DNA of 64,000 nt. Source: Burkholderiales bacterium. Lineage in GTDB: Bacteria > Pseudomonadota > Gammaproteobacteria > Burkholderiales > Burkholderiaceae_C. Below, piece by piece: positions 17,193 through 25,617 of this stretch (within the stretch, counting starts at the first letter, position 1; each line of letters begins with the position of its first letter). The translations under genes were made by a program, and so were the position numbers. Below the pieces are notes generated by a model. It had not been told where the DNA came from. It saw only the letters and a list, made by a program, of their open reading frames with translations, and did no database searches. The stretch covers positions 372,001 to 436,000 of the forward strand of contig JACRPO010000012.1 of NCBI GenBank assembly GCA_016223165.1. The letters run 5' to 3'.

Positions 17193-18800
17193 TCAGAAGC
17201 GGAACACGCCGAAGGGCGTGGGCCTGGCGGCAGTGCGCGAGGCGAGGTCGAGCATCAGGCCCATCACGTCGCGCGTCTCGGTCGGGTCGATGATGCCGTC
17301 GACCCACAGGTTCGAGGAGAAGTTGTCGGCGGGCTGGAAGTCTTCGTAGATCTTGCGCACCGGCTTCTTGAACGCCTCTTCCTCCTCGGGCGTCCACTCG
17401 CGGCCCTCGGTCTTGTTGATCTGCCGCCGCACCAGCGCCATCACGGTCGCGGCCTGCTCGGGGCCCATGATCGCGGCGCGTGCGTTCGGCCAGGCGAACA
17501 TGGCGGTCGGGTTGAATGGCCGGCCGCACATCGCCAGGTAGCCGGCGCCGTACGAGGCGCCGATCAGGATCGTGTACTTGGGCACGTTGGCCGAGGCCAT
17601 CGCGGTGACCATCTTCGCGCCCGCCTTGGCGATGCCCGACTGCTCGGCCGCGCGGCCGACCATGAAGCCGGTGACGTCGGCGAGGAACAGCAGCGGGATG
17701 TCGCGCTGGCAGCACAGGTCGATGAAGTGCGCCGCCTTCATCGCGCTCTCGGGGAACAGCACGCCCTGGTTGGCGAGGATGCCGATCTCGTGGCCGTGGA
17801 TGCGCGCGAAGCCGGTCAGCAGCGTGTCGCCGTACAGCGGCTTGAACTCCTGGAAGCGGCTGTCGTCGACGAGGCGCGCGAGGATCTCGCGCGTGTCGGT
17901 GGGGATCTTCGGGTCGCGGCTGACGAGGCCGTGGATCTCGCGCGGGTCGTGGCGCGGCGGGAGGCTTGGCTGCTTGGTCCAGCGCGGCTTCGGCGGCTCG
18001 CCCAACTCGCGCAGCAGTTCGCGCGTCAACGCGAGCGCGTGGCGGTCGTCGCTGGCGATGTGGTCGGTGACGCCGCTGACGCTGCAGTGCATCTGCGCGC
18101 CGCCGAGCGACTCGTTGTCGACGGTCTCGCCGGTGGCCGCGAAGGTGAGCTCCGGGCCACCCAGGTACATGTAGCCCTGCTCCTTGACGATCACGATCTC
18201 GTCGCACAGCGCCGGGATGTAGGCGCCGCCGGCGGTGCAGGGCCCGAGCACGACGGCGATCTGGTGGATGCCATCCGCCGACATGCGCACCTGGTTGTTG
18301 AAGATGCTGCCGAACTGGCCCACGTCGGGGAAGATGTTGGCCATGTCGGGCAGGAAGGCGCCGCCGCTGTCGACCAGCGTCACGCAGGGCAGCCGGTGCG
18401 CCCAGGCGATCTGCTGCGCGCGCACGTGCTTCTTGCACGTCATGCCGTAGTAGGTGCCGCCCTTCACAGTGGCGTCGTTGGCGATCACCATGCACGGGCG
18501 GCCGGCGATGAGGCCGATGCCGGTGATGATGCTGGCGCCGGGCGGCACGCCGTCGTAGAGCCCCTCGCCGGCGAGCATGCCGAGCTCGAGGAACGGCGAA
18601 CCCGGATCGAGCAGCACCTCGACGCGGTCGCGCGGCAGGATCTTGTTGCGCGCCAGGTGCTTCTCGCGCGCCTTCGCGGGGCCGCCGGCCATCGCTTGGC
18701 GGCGCCGCTCGTGCAGGGCCGAGATCAGCGACTCATAGGCCACGCGGTTGGCTTGAAAGTCGGCGTCGCTGGCCGACGTACGTGGTACGAGGATGGTCAT
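17193..18800 (-). CDS. acyl-CoA carboxylase, carboxyltransferase (beta) subunit
   Basis: A 535-residue carboxyltransferase with VIANDATVKGGT (105-116), DSGGAFLPDM (144-153) and GPCTAGGAYIPA (187-198), the oxyanion segments of the MCC/GCC/PCC beta family. It pairs with the biotin subunit at 15137. The acyl-pocket segment FGSIFNNQVRMS (163-174) has asparagine where the equivalent positions in MCC are, as I recall, aromatic (FFNQ), which suggests a different or bulkier substrate. The start MTILVP at 18800 was chosen over longer frames because upstream sequence has no family similarity. Substrate is not assignable. Confidence 0.92.
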   Translation of the reverse strand: MTILVPRTSASDADFQANRVAYESLISALHERRRQAMAGGPAKAREKHLARNKILPRDRVEVLLDPGSPFLELGMLAGEGLYDGVPPGASIITGIGLIAGRPCMVIANDATVKGGTYYGMTCKKHVRAQQIAWAHRLPCVTLVDSGGAFLPDMANIFPDVGQFGSIFNNQVRMSADGIHQIAVVLGPCTAGGAYIPALCDEIVIVKEQGYMYLGGPELTFAATGETVDNESLGGAQMHCSVSGVTDHIASDDRHALALTRELLRELGEPPKPRWTKQPSLPPRHDPREIHGLVSRDPKIPTDTREILARLVDDSRFQEFKPLYGDTLLTGFARIHGHEIGILANQGVLFPESAMKAAHFIDLCCQRDIPLLFLADVTGFMVGRAAEQSGIAKAGAKMVTAMASANVPKYTILIGASYGAGYLAMCGRPFNPTAMFAWPNARAAIMGPEQAATVMALVRRQINKTEGREWTPEEEEAFKKPVRKIYEDFQPADNFSSNLWVDGIIDPTETRDVMGLMLDLASRTAARPTPFGVFRF

Positions 18801-18849
18801 CGAACGAGAACGAATGGCTCCTGGTCGAGGGCGCTTCCGCCCTGCGCCC

Positions 18850-19638
18850 TCACGACTTGAAGACGGGTGGCCGGCGCGCCTCGAACGCGGCCAGGCCCTC
18901 GGAGACATCGTCGTTGAGCAGGTCGCGCGAGATCAGCACCTGCTCGTGCTCCAGACCCTCGTTCAGTGGACGGTCGAGGCACAGGCGTGCCAGGCGCTTC
19001 ATCGTCGCCAGGCCGACGCGGCTGCGTGAAGCGAGTTGGGCGCAGTACGCCATCGAGGCTGCCGCCAGCTTGTCGGGTTCGACGACGTAGTTGACCAGCC
19101 CCCAGGCCAGGGCCGTCGGCGCGTCGATCCAGCGCGCGCTGTAGAAGAGATCCAGCGCGCGCCGAACGCCCACGATGCGCGGCAGGCGCTGCGATCCGCC
19201 CCAGCCCGGCACCAGGCCGTACTGCGCGTGCTGGTCTCCGATCCTGAAGTCGCTCGACGCGAACACCACGTCGCAGGCCAACATCAGCTCGCTGCCGCCT
19301 GCCAGGGCCAGGCCCTGGCAGGCCGCCACCACCGGCAGGGAACTCTCTTCCAGGCGCTGCAACACCATGTGGCCGTAGCGGATGAAGTGCTCGATGTCGG
19401 CCGGACGGCTGCGCAGGCGCTTGACTTCGTCCAGGTCGGCGCCGGTGCAGAAGTGCTTGCCCTGCGCTCGAACGAGCACCGCGCGAACCCCTGACCCCGG
19501 TGCCTCGAATTCGTCCAACGCCGCGGCGATCGCCGCATGAACAGCCAGCGACAGGCAATTGAACTTCTCGGGGCGCGCCAGTTCGATGACGCCCACCGCG
19601 CCTTCGCGGCCGACGACGACCGGACCCGCGCCACTCAC
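18850..19638 (-). CDS. enoyl-CoA hydratase/isomerase (crotonase) family protein
   Basis: A 262-residue crotonase. The first oxyanion block is CTGADLDEV. The second, AGGSELMLACD, keeps the first catalytic glutamate, but in the following FRIGDQHAQYGLVPGWGG the second glutamate is replaced, apparently by histidine. It may still hydrate a beta,gamma- or cyclic enoyl-CoA, or act as an isomerase. It starts at a GTG that overlaps the upstream dehydrogenase stop (GTGA) and lies 49 bases before the carboxyltransferase. The pairing with a cyclohexanecarboxyl-CoA-dehydrogenase-like enzyme raises the possibility of a cyclic substrate. Confidence 0.87.
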   Translation of the reverse strand: MSGAGPVVVGREGAVGVIELARPEKFNCLSLAVHAAIAAALDEFEAPGSGVRAVLVRAQGKHFCTGADLDEVKRLRSRPADIEHFIRYGHMVLQRLEESSLPVVAACQGLALAGGSELMLACDVVFASSDFRIGDQHAQYGLVPGWGGSQRLPRIVGVRRALDLFYSARWIDAPTALAWGLVNYVVEPDKLAAASMAYCAQLASRSRVGLATMKRLARLCLDRPLNEGLEHEQVLISRDLLNDDVSEGLAAFEARRPPVFKS

Positions 19639-20801
19639 TTCTTGTTCTCCGCCGCGTATTGCACGGCCACGCGGCCGGCGCGCTCGCGCGCCACGATCAG
19701 CTTCATCACCTGCGCGGTGCCGTCGCCGATCTCCAGGCCCATCACGTCGCGCAGCCGCTGCTGGTGCGGCAGGTCCTTGCTCCAGCCGTAGTGGCCGAAG
19801 GTCAGGATGCACTGGTGGATGGCGTCGAAGCTGGTCTTCGGGCCCATCCACTTCACCATCGCCGACTCCGCGGTGTGGGGCTGCCCCGCGTCGCGCAGCG
19901 CGAGCGCGTGGAAACACAGTTCGCGGCAGGCCGCGATGAGCGTCTCGTACTCGACGATCGGGAACGACACGCCCTGGTACTGCACGATGGGCGCGCCCAT
20001 CGCCTGCCGCTCCTTCATGTACTCCCAGGTCTCGTCGATCGAGGCCTGCGCCGCGCCGATGCACTGCAAGGCGATCAGGATGCGGCTGAAGTCGAAGCCC
20101 TGCATCACCTGCGTGAAGCCCTTGCCCTCGGCGCCCAGCATGTTCTCGGCCGACACACGCACGTCGTCGAAGAACACCGAGCCGCGGCCGATGATCTTGC
20201 TGCCCACGTCGTTGAAGCGCGTGCGCTGGATGCCCGGGCTGTCCATCGGCACCAGGAAGGCGCTGATGCCGCGTGCGCCCGCGTCGGCGGCGCCGGTGCG
20301 TGCGAACAGGATGATCGAGTCGCACTGGTCGGAGAAGGTGATCGAAGTCTTCTCGCCGGAAAGAACGAAGTGCTTGCCGTCGCGCCGTGCCTTGAGCTGC
20401 AGGTTGGCCGCGTCCGAGCCGCCGCGCGGCTCGGTCAGCCCCAGGCCGATGATGGCCTCGCCGGCGACGAGACGCGTATTCCAGTGGCGCGCCAGCTCGG
20501 GGTTGGCGTTGCGGTGGATGATGGCCCCCATCAGCGAGCCGAGCAGCTGCGAGTAGCTCACGTTGAAATCACCGTAGGCGATCTCCTCGGTGATGATCCC
20601 GGAGGTCACGCCGCTCAGGCCCAGACCGCCGTATTCCTCGGGCATGTCGACGCCGATGAGCCCCAGCGATCCCAGTTCCTTCAGCAGGGCGCGGTCGAAT
20701 CCCGCCTCGGCCTCGCGCGCCTGGTAGCGGGGCTTGAGCTTCTCGCGCGCGAACCGGCGCGCGACATCGCGCAACGCGATCTGGTCCTCATTGAGCAGCA
20801 T
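19635..20801 (-). CDS. acyl-CoA dehydrogenase (possibly alicyclic acyl-CoA type)
   Basis: A 388-residue acyl-CoA dehydrogenase, first gene of the minus-strand carboxylase/lyase operon. LGLTEPRGGSD is the FAD/substrate motif, and EIGDGTAQVMK stands at the C-terminal active-site block. The N-terminal half (EEYGGLGLSGVTSGIITEEI, then AYGDFNVSY) recalls cyclohexanecarboxyl-CoA dehydrogenases (AliB/BadJ-like), from memory and not checked by search. The ATG at 20801 has AAGGAG eight bases upstream; an in-frame ATG at 20897 lacks one. The operator at 20915 lies upstream. Electrons would go to ETF and then to the ETF:quinone oxidoreductase encoded at 22184. Confidence 0.92.
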   Translation of the reverse strand: MLLNEDQIALRDVARRFAREKLKPRYQAREAEAGFDRALLKELGSLGLIGVDMPEEYGGLGLSGVTSGIITEEIAYGDFNVSYSQLLGSLMGAIIHRNANPELARHWNTRLVAGEAIIGLGLTEPRGGSDAANLQLKARRDGKHFVLSGEKTSITFSDQCDSIILFARTGAADAGARGISAFLVPMDSPGIQRTRFNDVGSKIIGRGSVFFDDVRVSAENMLGAEGKGFTQVMQGFDFSRILIALQCIGAAQASIDETWEYMKERQAMGAPIVQYQGVSFPIVEYETLIAACRELCFHALALRDAGQPHTAESAMVKWMGPKTSFDAIHQCILTFGHYGWSKDLPHQQRLRDVMGLEIGDGTAQVMKLIVARERAGRVAVQYAAENKK

Positions 20802-20880
20802 CTCTCGATCTCCTTGTATCGATGGGCGGCGACAGCAAAGCGGCGTGCATGGCTGCGCGCCCGGTTTCGCAATCGGCTGC

Positions 20881-20910
20881 TTGCCGGCCGCGGCCAATTG
20901 CAGCTATGAT
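20881..20910 (+). promoter_or_regulatory. predicted promoter of the TetR operon
   Basis: A -35 box TTGCCG (20881-20886) and a -10 box TATGAT (20905-20910) are 18 bases apart. The start would fall inside the operator at 20915-20929. On the opposite strand TATCAT (20911-20906) is a possible -10 for the dehydrogenase operon. Confidence 0.45.
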
Positions 20911-20914
20911 AGCA

Positions 20915-20929
20915 TCGAACAGTCGTTAG
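20915..20929 (-). promoter_or_regulatory. putative TetR-type operator O3 (tetR/dehydrogenase intergenic)
   Basis: On the minus strand it reads CTAACGACTGTTCGA. It lies between the divergent dehydrogenase operon and the TetR gene, immediately after the predicted -10 of the latter, so it could serve for autoregulation and control of both operons. Confidence 0.55.
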
Positions 20930-21009
20930 TTAGTCGATCGCGCCATCCGGATGAATTCTTGGGGAGTCCGCTACCATCGGACGCATCTGCAGCCTAACTG
21001 ACCGCCGAA

Positions 21010-21636
21010 ATGTCGACCAAGACACGTGAGAAGCCCACCGCCGCCGTGGAAGCCGACAGCGAGACACGGGAACGCATCCTGCTCGAGGCGGCTCGGCTGT
21101 TCAGGCACCACGGCTACGTGGCAACCACCTTGCGCGAGGTGGCGGATGCGGCAGGCATCAAGGCCGGCAGCATCTACTACCACTTCGAGTCGAAGGAACA
21201 GATCCTCGGCGAAGTGCTCGACAAGGGCATCCTCGGTGTCATCGATGCGGTCCGTCGGCGCATCGAAGCGCTGCCGCCCAAGGCCACGGCCCGCGAGAAG
21301 TTCGCGGCGGCGATCGAAGGCCACCTCTGGGGCTTGCTGCATCACGGCGACTTCACGTCGGCCAATATCCGCATCTACGGCCAGATCCCTGCGGCGGCGA
21401 AGAACCGCCACCGCAAGATCCGCCGCGAGTACACCGAGCTCTGGGACCGGCTGCTCGAAGATGCCTTGCAGCGTGGCGAGTTGCGCGCCGACATCGGCAT
21501 GACGATCGTGCGCCTGTTCGTGATCGGCGCGCTGAACTGGACGGTCGAGTGGTACAACCCCCAGAAAGGCTCCTTCGAGGACTTCGTCAAGCAGATCACG
21601 ACGATCGTCTTCGACGGCACCTTCGTGAAGGAATAG
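21010..21636 (+). CDS. TetR/AcrR-family transcriptional regulator
   Basis: A 208-residue repressor. The N-terminal helix-turn-helix occupies about residues 20-66, with TTLREVADAAGIKAGSIYYH as recognition region. The C-terminal ligand domain ends ...ALNWTVEWYNP..., a pattern I recall from KstR2-like and other acyl-CoA-sensing TetR proteins. TetR repressors bind palindromic operators; a matching site lies 81 bases upstream of its own start and four more occur elsewhere in the window. It leads a six-gene catabolic operon. The likely ligand is an acyl-CoA intermediate, which is inference. Confidence 0.92.
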   Translation: MSTKTREKPTAAVEADSETRERILLEAARLFRHHGYVATTLREVADAAGIKAGSIYYHFESKEQILGEVLDKGILGVIDAVRRRIEALPPKATAREKFAAAIEGHLWGLLHHGDFTSANIRIYGQIPAAAKNRHRKIRREYTELWDRLLEDALQRGELRADIGMTIVRLFVIGALNWTVEWYNPQKGSFEDFVKQITTIVFDGTFVKE

Positions 21637-21642
21637 TCCCAC

Positions 21643-22149
21643 GTGGCCGTGAAACCGGGCTGGGAGGGTCGTTTCTTCGAGGACTTCGAGGTCGGCGACG
21701 AGTACCGTCATCCGCTCGGACGCACGATCACGCAGCAGGACAACATCTGGTTCACGCTGCTCACGCAGAACGTGGCCAACGTGCACTTCGACGCGCACTA
21801 CGCGGCCAAGACGGAGTTCGGCCGCCCGCTCGTCAACTCCTGCCTCACCCTCGCGCTGGTGACGGGCCAGACGGTGATCGACGTCTCCTACAACGTGTTC
21901 GCCAACCTCGGGTGGGACGAGGTGCGACTCCCGCGGCCGGTGTTCGAGGGCGACACGATCTACGCGCGCTCGACGGTGCTCGACAAGCGCGAATCGAAGT
22001 CGCGCCCGAATGTCGGCGTGGTCACGGTCGCCACCGAAGGCTTCAACCAGGACGGCGTGGTGGTCTGCACCTTCAAGCGCACGCTGATGGCGTACCGGCG
22101 CGGTCAGGGCCCGGATCGATCGCCGCCCGTGCCCCGGCCCACCGACTGA
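21643..22149 (+). CDS. MaoC-family dehydratase (hotdog fold)
   Basis: A 168-residue MaoC-like protein. MaoC proteins hydrate 2-enoyl-CoAs to (R)-3-hydroxyacyl-CoAs, or hydrate mesaconyl-type substrates. The segment VANVHFDAHYAAKTEFGRPL is the family core, with histidine and aspartate around the active site, although the canonical DxNPxH is changed to NVANVHFD. It starts with GTG six bases after the TetR stop; a second GTG two codons on is possible. It shows limited similarity to the other MaoC protein in the window (31478). Product stereochemistry and substrate are unknown. Confidence 0.85.
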   Translation: MAVKPGWEGRFFEDFEVGDEYRHPLGRTITQQDNIWFTLLTQNVANVHFDAHYAAKTEFGRPLVNSCLTLALVTGQTVIDVSYNVFANLGWDEVRLPRPVFEGDTIYARSTVLDKRESKSRPNVGVVTVATEGFNQDGVVVCTFKRTLMAYRRGQGPDRSPPVPRPTD

Positions 22150-22183
22150 CCCACACGGCGCCGCGCGCGCGCCGCCAGCCCAC

Positions 22184-23857
22184 GTGAACCACCAGGACAT
22201 CATCGAACGATTCGGGCCGCGCGAGGCCATGGAGTACGACGTGGTCGTCGTCGGCGCCGGCCCCGCGGGCCTCGCCACGGCGATCCGGCTCAAGCAGCTG
22301 CGCCCCGAGGCCTCGGTCGCCGTGCTCGAAAAGGGTTCCGAGCCCGGCGCGCACACGCTGTCGGGCGCGGTGATGGACCCCCGTGCGATCACTGAGCTGC
22401 TGCCCGACTGGCAGGCGAAGGGCGCACCGCTGCTGCAGCCCGTCACCGGCGACGACGTGCTGTTCCTGTCCGAGACCGGCTCGACGCGCACGCCCGACTG
22501 GCTGGTGCCGCGCAACCTGCACAACGACGGCTGCTACGTCGTCTCGCTCGGCAGCGTGGTGCGCTGGCTGGCGCAGCAGGCCGAAGCGCTCGGCGTGGAG
22601 ATCTTCCCCGGCTTTGCCGCCGCGGAGGTGCTGTACGACGAGCAGGGCGCGGTGCGCGGCGTGGCCACCGGCAACATGGGCCTGGGCAAGGACGGCGAGC
22701 CGACCGCGTCGTTCCAGCTCGGCATGGAGTTGGTGGGCAGGTACACGGTGTTTGCCGAAGGCGCGCGCGGCCACCTCGGCAAGCAGCTGATCGCACGCTT
22801 CCGGCTCGACGAAGGGCGCGATCCGCAAAGCTTCGCCATCGGCATCAAGGAGCTGTGGGAGATCGAGCCGGCGCGCGCGAAGCCCGGGCTGGTGGTGCAT
22901 ACCGCCGGCTGGCCGATGACCGATTCCACCTTCGGCGGCGGCTTCCTCTACCACCTCGAGGGCAGCAAGGTCACGCTCGGCTTCGTGATCGGGCTCGACT
23001 ACCGCAACCCCTTCCTCAGCCCCTTCGACGAGATGCAGCGCTGGAAGACGCATCCGGCGATCCGCGCGCACATCGAAGGCGGCAAGCGGCTCGGCTACGG
23101 CGCACGCGCCATCAACAACGGCACGCCGCAGGCGCTGCCGAAGACGGTGTTCCCCGGCGGCGCCCTGGTCGGCTGCGACGCCGGCTACCTGAACGCCGCG
23201 CGCATCAAGGGCAGCCACGCGGCGATCAAGAGCGGCATGCTGTGCGCCGAGGCGCTGGCACCGGCCCTCGCCGCGGGCCGCCAGCGCGACGAGCTGAGCG
23301 CCTACCCCGAAGCCTTCGAGAAGAGCTGGCTGCACGACGAGTTGCGGCAGACGCGCAACTTCAAGCTCTGGTTCAAGAAGGGCAAGTGGGTCGGCAACCT
23401 GATGACCGGCATCGAGCAGTGGCTGCTGCCCAAGCTCGGCGTCGCCACCCCGCCATGGACGCTGCACGCCACGAAGCGCGACCACGAGTGGCTGCTGCCG
23501 GCCGACCAGGCCAAGCCGATCGCCTACCCCAAGCCCGACGGCAAGCTCGCCTTCGACCGCCTCGCCTCGGTGTTCGTCAGCAACACCAACCACGAGGAGA
23601 ACCAGCCGGCGCACCTGACGTTGAAGAACGCGGCCGTGCCGGTGGCGACCAACCTCGCCAAGTACGCCGGCCCCGAAAGCCGCTACTGCCCGGCCGGCGT
23701 GTACGAGTTCGTGCGCGACGACGACGGCTGCGACCGCCTGCAGATCAACGCGCAGAACTGCGTGCACTGCAAGACCTGCGACATCAAGGACCCGACGCAG
23801 AGCATCGTCTGGGTCACGCCCGAGGGCGGCGGCGGGCCGAACTATGCGGGCATGTGA
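22184..23857 (+). CDS. electron transfer flavoprotein:ubiquinone oxidoreductase
   Basis: A 557-residue membrane-associated FAD and 4Fe-4S enzyme that takes electrons from reduced ETF and passes them to ubiquinone. It has the FAD motif VVVVGAGPAGLATAIRL (20-36), a central fold with GGGFLYHLEG, and the C-terminal ferredoxin-like cysteines in CPAGVYEF and CVHCKTCDIKDPTQ. Length is standard. Starts with GTG. Usually encoded once per genome near etfAB; here it sits in a catabolic operon, which suggests a dedicated electron outlet for the seven local acyl-CoA dehydrogenases. ETF subunits themselves are not in the window. Confidence 0.96.
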   Translation: MNHQDIIERFGPREAMEYDVVVVGAGPAGLATAIRLKQLRPEASVAVLEKGSEPGAHTLSGAVMDPRAITELLPDWQAKGAPLLQPVTGDDVLFLSETGSTRTPDWLVPRNLHNDGCYVVSLGSVVRWLAQQAEALGVEIFPGFAAAEVLYDEQGAVRGVATGNMGLGKDGEPTASFQLGMELVGRYTVFAEGARGHLGKQLIARFRLDEGRDPQSFAIGIKELWEIEPARAKPGLVVHTAGWPMTDSTFGGGFLYHLEGSKVTLGFVIGLDYRNPFLSPFDEMQRWKTHPAIRAHIEGGKRLGYGARAINNGTPQALPKTVFPGGALVGCDAGYLNAARIKGSHAAIKSGMLCAEALAPALAAGRQRDELSAYPEAFEKSWLHDELRQTRNFKLWFKKGKWVGNLMTGIEQWLLPKLGVATPPWTLHATKRDHEWLLPADQAKPIAYPKPDGKLAFDRLASVFVSNTNHEENQPAHLTLKNAAVPVATNLAKYAGPESRYCPAGVYEFVRDDDGCDRLQINAQNCVHCKTCDIKDPTQSIVWVTPEGGGGPNYAGM

Positions 23858-23869
23858 AGCGGCAGCACG

Positions 23870-24736
23870 ATGAGCGAACCTACCTTCGGCCTGGACGACG
23901 CCGCGCTCGCGGCGTTGCCGCGCGTGTTCGACGCCGGCCTGTTCGACGGCCAGGTGGTGCTGGTCTCGGGCGCCGGCAGCGGCATCGGCAAGGCCATCGC
24001 CTTCCTCTACGCGCGGCTCGGCGCGCGGCTGGTGATCTGCGGCCGCGACCGCGCCAAGCTCGACGCCTGCGAGCCCTGGCTGAAAAAGCTCGGCAGCCCC
24101 GACGTGCTGGTGCAGGCCACGAACATCCGCGACAGCGCCGCGGTGACCGCGCTCATCGACGCCACCTGGGAACGCTTCGGCCGCCTCGACGTGCAGGTCA
24201 ACAATGCCGGTGGCCAGTTCCCGAAGGCGGCGCTGGACATCAGCCCGAACGGCTGGAAGGCGGTGATCGACAACAACCTCAACGGCACCTGGTACATGAT
24301 GCATGCGGCCGCGCAGCGCTGGCGCGACACCGGGCAGCCGGGCAGCATCGTCAACATCGTGCTCACCTTCCAGCGCGGCTTCCCCGGCGTCGCGCACAGC
24401 TGCGCGGCGCGCGCGGCCGTCACCTACCTGTCGAAGACGGTGGCGGTCGAGTGGGCGCAGCACGGCATCCGCGTCAACTGCGTGGCGCCGGGCGTGATCG
24501 AGAGCAGCGGCTTCCAGCACTACTCCGACGAGGCGCGCCGCAACTTCTCGCGCGGCAACCCGATGCTGCGGCACGGCAGCGTGCAGGACATCGCGCACGC
24601 GGTGATCTACCTCACCGGCCCGAGCGGCAACTTCGTCAACGGCGAGCTGCTCAATGTCGACGGCGGCGGCATCCTCTGGGGCGATCTGTGGACGATCCCG
24701 CAGCCGGCCTACTTCACCGAGGGGCGGCTGGCATGA
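23870..24736 (+). CDS. SDR family oxidoreductase, trans-2-enoyl-CoA reductase (PECR)-like
   Basis: A 288-residue short-chain dehydrogenase with the Rossmann motif SGAGSGIGKA and VNNAGGQFPK. The YxxxK pair is absent: the aligned stretch is HSCAARAAV, so tyrosine is serine and lysine is arginine, as in peroxisomal trans-2-enoyl-CoA reductases. An NADPH-dependent enoyl- or dienoyl-CoA reductase is likely. It follows ETF:quinone oxidoreductase and overlaps the next SDR by four bases (ATGA). Both SDRs and the partial one at 3-608 share NNAGGQ and similar C-terminal blocks, so they are paralogues. Confidence 0.9.
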   Translation: MSEPTFGLDDAALAALPRVFDAGLFDGQVVLVSGAGSGIGKAIAFLYARLGARLVICGRDRAKLDACEPWLKKLGSPDVLVQATNIRDSAAVTALIDATWERFGRLDVQVNNAGGQFPKAALDISPNGWKAVIDNNLNGTWYMMHAAAQRWRDTGQPGSIVNIVLTFQRGFPGVAHSCAARAAVTYLSKTVAVEWAQHGIRVNCVAPGVIESSGFQHYSDEARRNFSRGNPMLRHGSVQDIAHAVIYLTGPSGNFVNGELLNVDGGGILWGDLWTIPQPAYFTEGRLA

Positions 24737-25617
24737 AGGCGAGCGAGGCCCAGCCACGCTTCGGCCCCGGCGACACCGCGCTGTCGCAACTCCCCACCGT
24801 CTACCGCGACGATCTCTACGCCGGCAAGGTGGTGCTGGTGTCGGGCGCGGGCAGCGGCATCGGCAAGGCCATTGCCTTCCTGATGGCACGTCTGGGCGCC
24901 ACGCTCGTGGTCTGCGGCCGCAAGGCCGAGGCGCTGGAAGACTGCGCCGACAAGCTGCGCGCGCTGTCCGGGCGCGAGGTGATGACGCACGCGATGACGA
25001 TTCGCGACCCCGCGCAGGTGGAAGGCCTGTTCGACGCCGCGTGGGAGCGCTTCGGCACCATCGACGTGCTGGTCAACAACGCCGGCGGCCAGTTCGCTGC
25101 GCACGCGATGGACTTCACCGACAAGGGTTGGAACGCCGTCATCGACACCAACCTCAACGGCACGTGGTACATGATGCAGAACGCGGCGCGGCGCTGGGTG
25201 CAGCAGGGCAAGCGCGACGGCAGCATCGTCACCATTGCCGCGGCGGTGGACCGCGGCCTGACGGGCATGGCGCACACCGCCGCTTCGCGGGCCGGGGTGA
25301 TCGCGCTGTCCAAGACGCTGGCGGTGGAATGGGCCGAGCACGGCATCCGCGTCAACTGCATCGGCGCGGGCGCGATCGAGAGCAACGGCTTCAACAACTA
25401 CAAGGAAGAGAACATCGGCGGTCTCTTCCGCACCAACCCGATGAAGCGCGCCGGCGACGTGCAGGACGTCGCCGAGGCGGTGGTCTACCTCACCTCGCCG
25501 TCGAGCAAGTACATCACCGGCGAGACCATCAACATCGACGGCGGCATGGTGCTGTGGGGCGACTTCTGGCCCGCCGGCATGCCCGACCACTTCAAGCCGC
25601 CGGCCACGGAGACATGA
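24733..25617 (+). CDS. SDR family oxidoreductase, PECR-like
   Basis: A 294-residue paralogue of the preceding SDR, sharing SGAGSGIGKAIAF, VNNAGGQF and NLNGTWYMM. The active-site stretch is HTAASRAGV, again lacking the YxxxK tyrosine and lysine. The C-terminus GETINIDGGMVLWGDFWPAG matches its neighbour, so the pair arose by tandem duplication and may form a heteromer or handle two chain lengths. Starts in an ATGA overlap with the previous gene and ends in an ATGA overlap with the CoA-transferase. Substrate unknown. Confidence 0.9.
   Translation: MKASEAQPRFGPGDTALSQLPTVYRDDLYAGKVVLVSGAGSGIGKAIAFLMARLGATLVVCGRKAEALEDCADKLRALSGREVMTHAMTIRDPAQVEGLFDAAWERFGTIDVLVNNAGGQFAAHAMDFTDKGWNAVIDTNLNGTWYMMQNAARRWVQQGKRDGSIVTIAAAVDRGLTGMAHTAASRAGVIALSKTLAVEWAEHGIRVNCIGAGAIESNGFNNYKEENIGGLFRTNPMKRAGDVQDVAEAVVYLTSPSSKYITGETINIDGGMVLWGDFWPAGMPDHFKPPATET

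Noticed and set aside
15137..18800. Calling the carboxylase methylcrotonyl-CoA carboxylase (LiuD/LiuB)
   Set aside because: Gene order fits, but the carboxyltransferase pocket and lyase differ from leucine-pathway enzymes and the dehydrogenase is not isovaleryl-like; substrate left open.
22073..24889. Long minus-strand open frame opposite ETF:quinone oxidoreductase and the SDR
   Set aside because: The plus-strand proteins are fully recognisable; the minus frame is a composition artefact.
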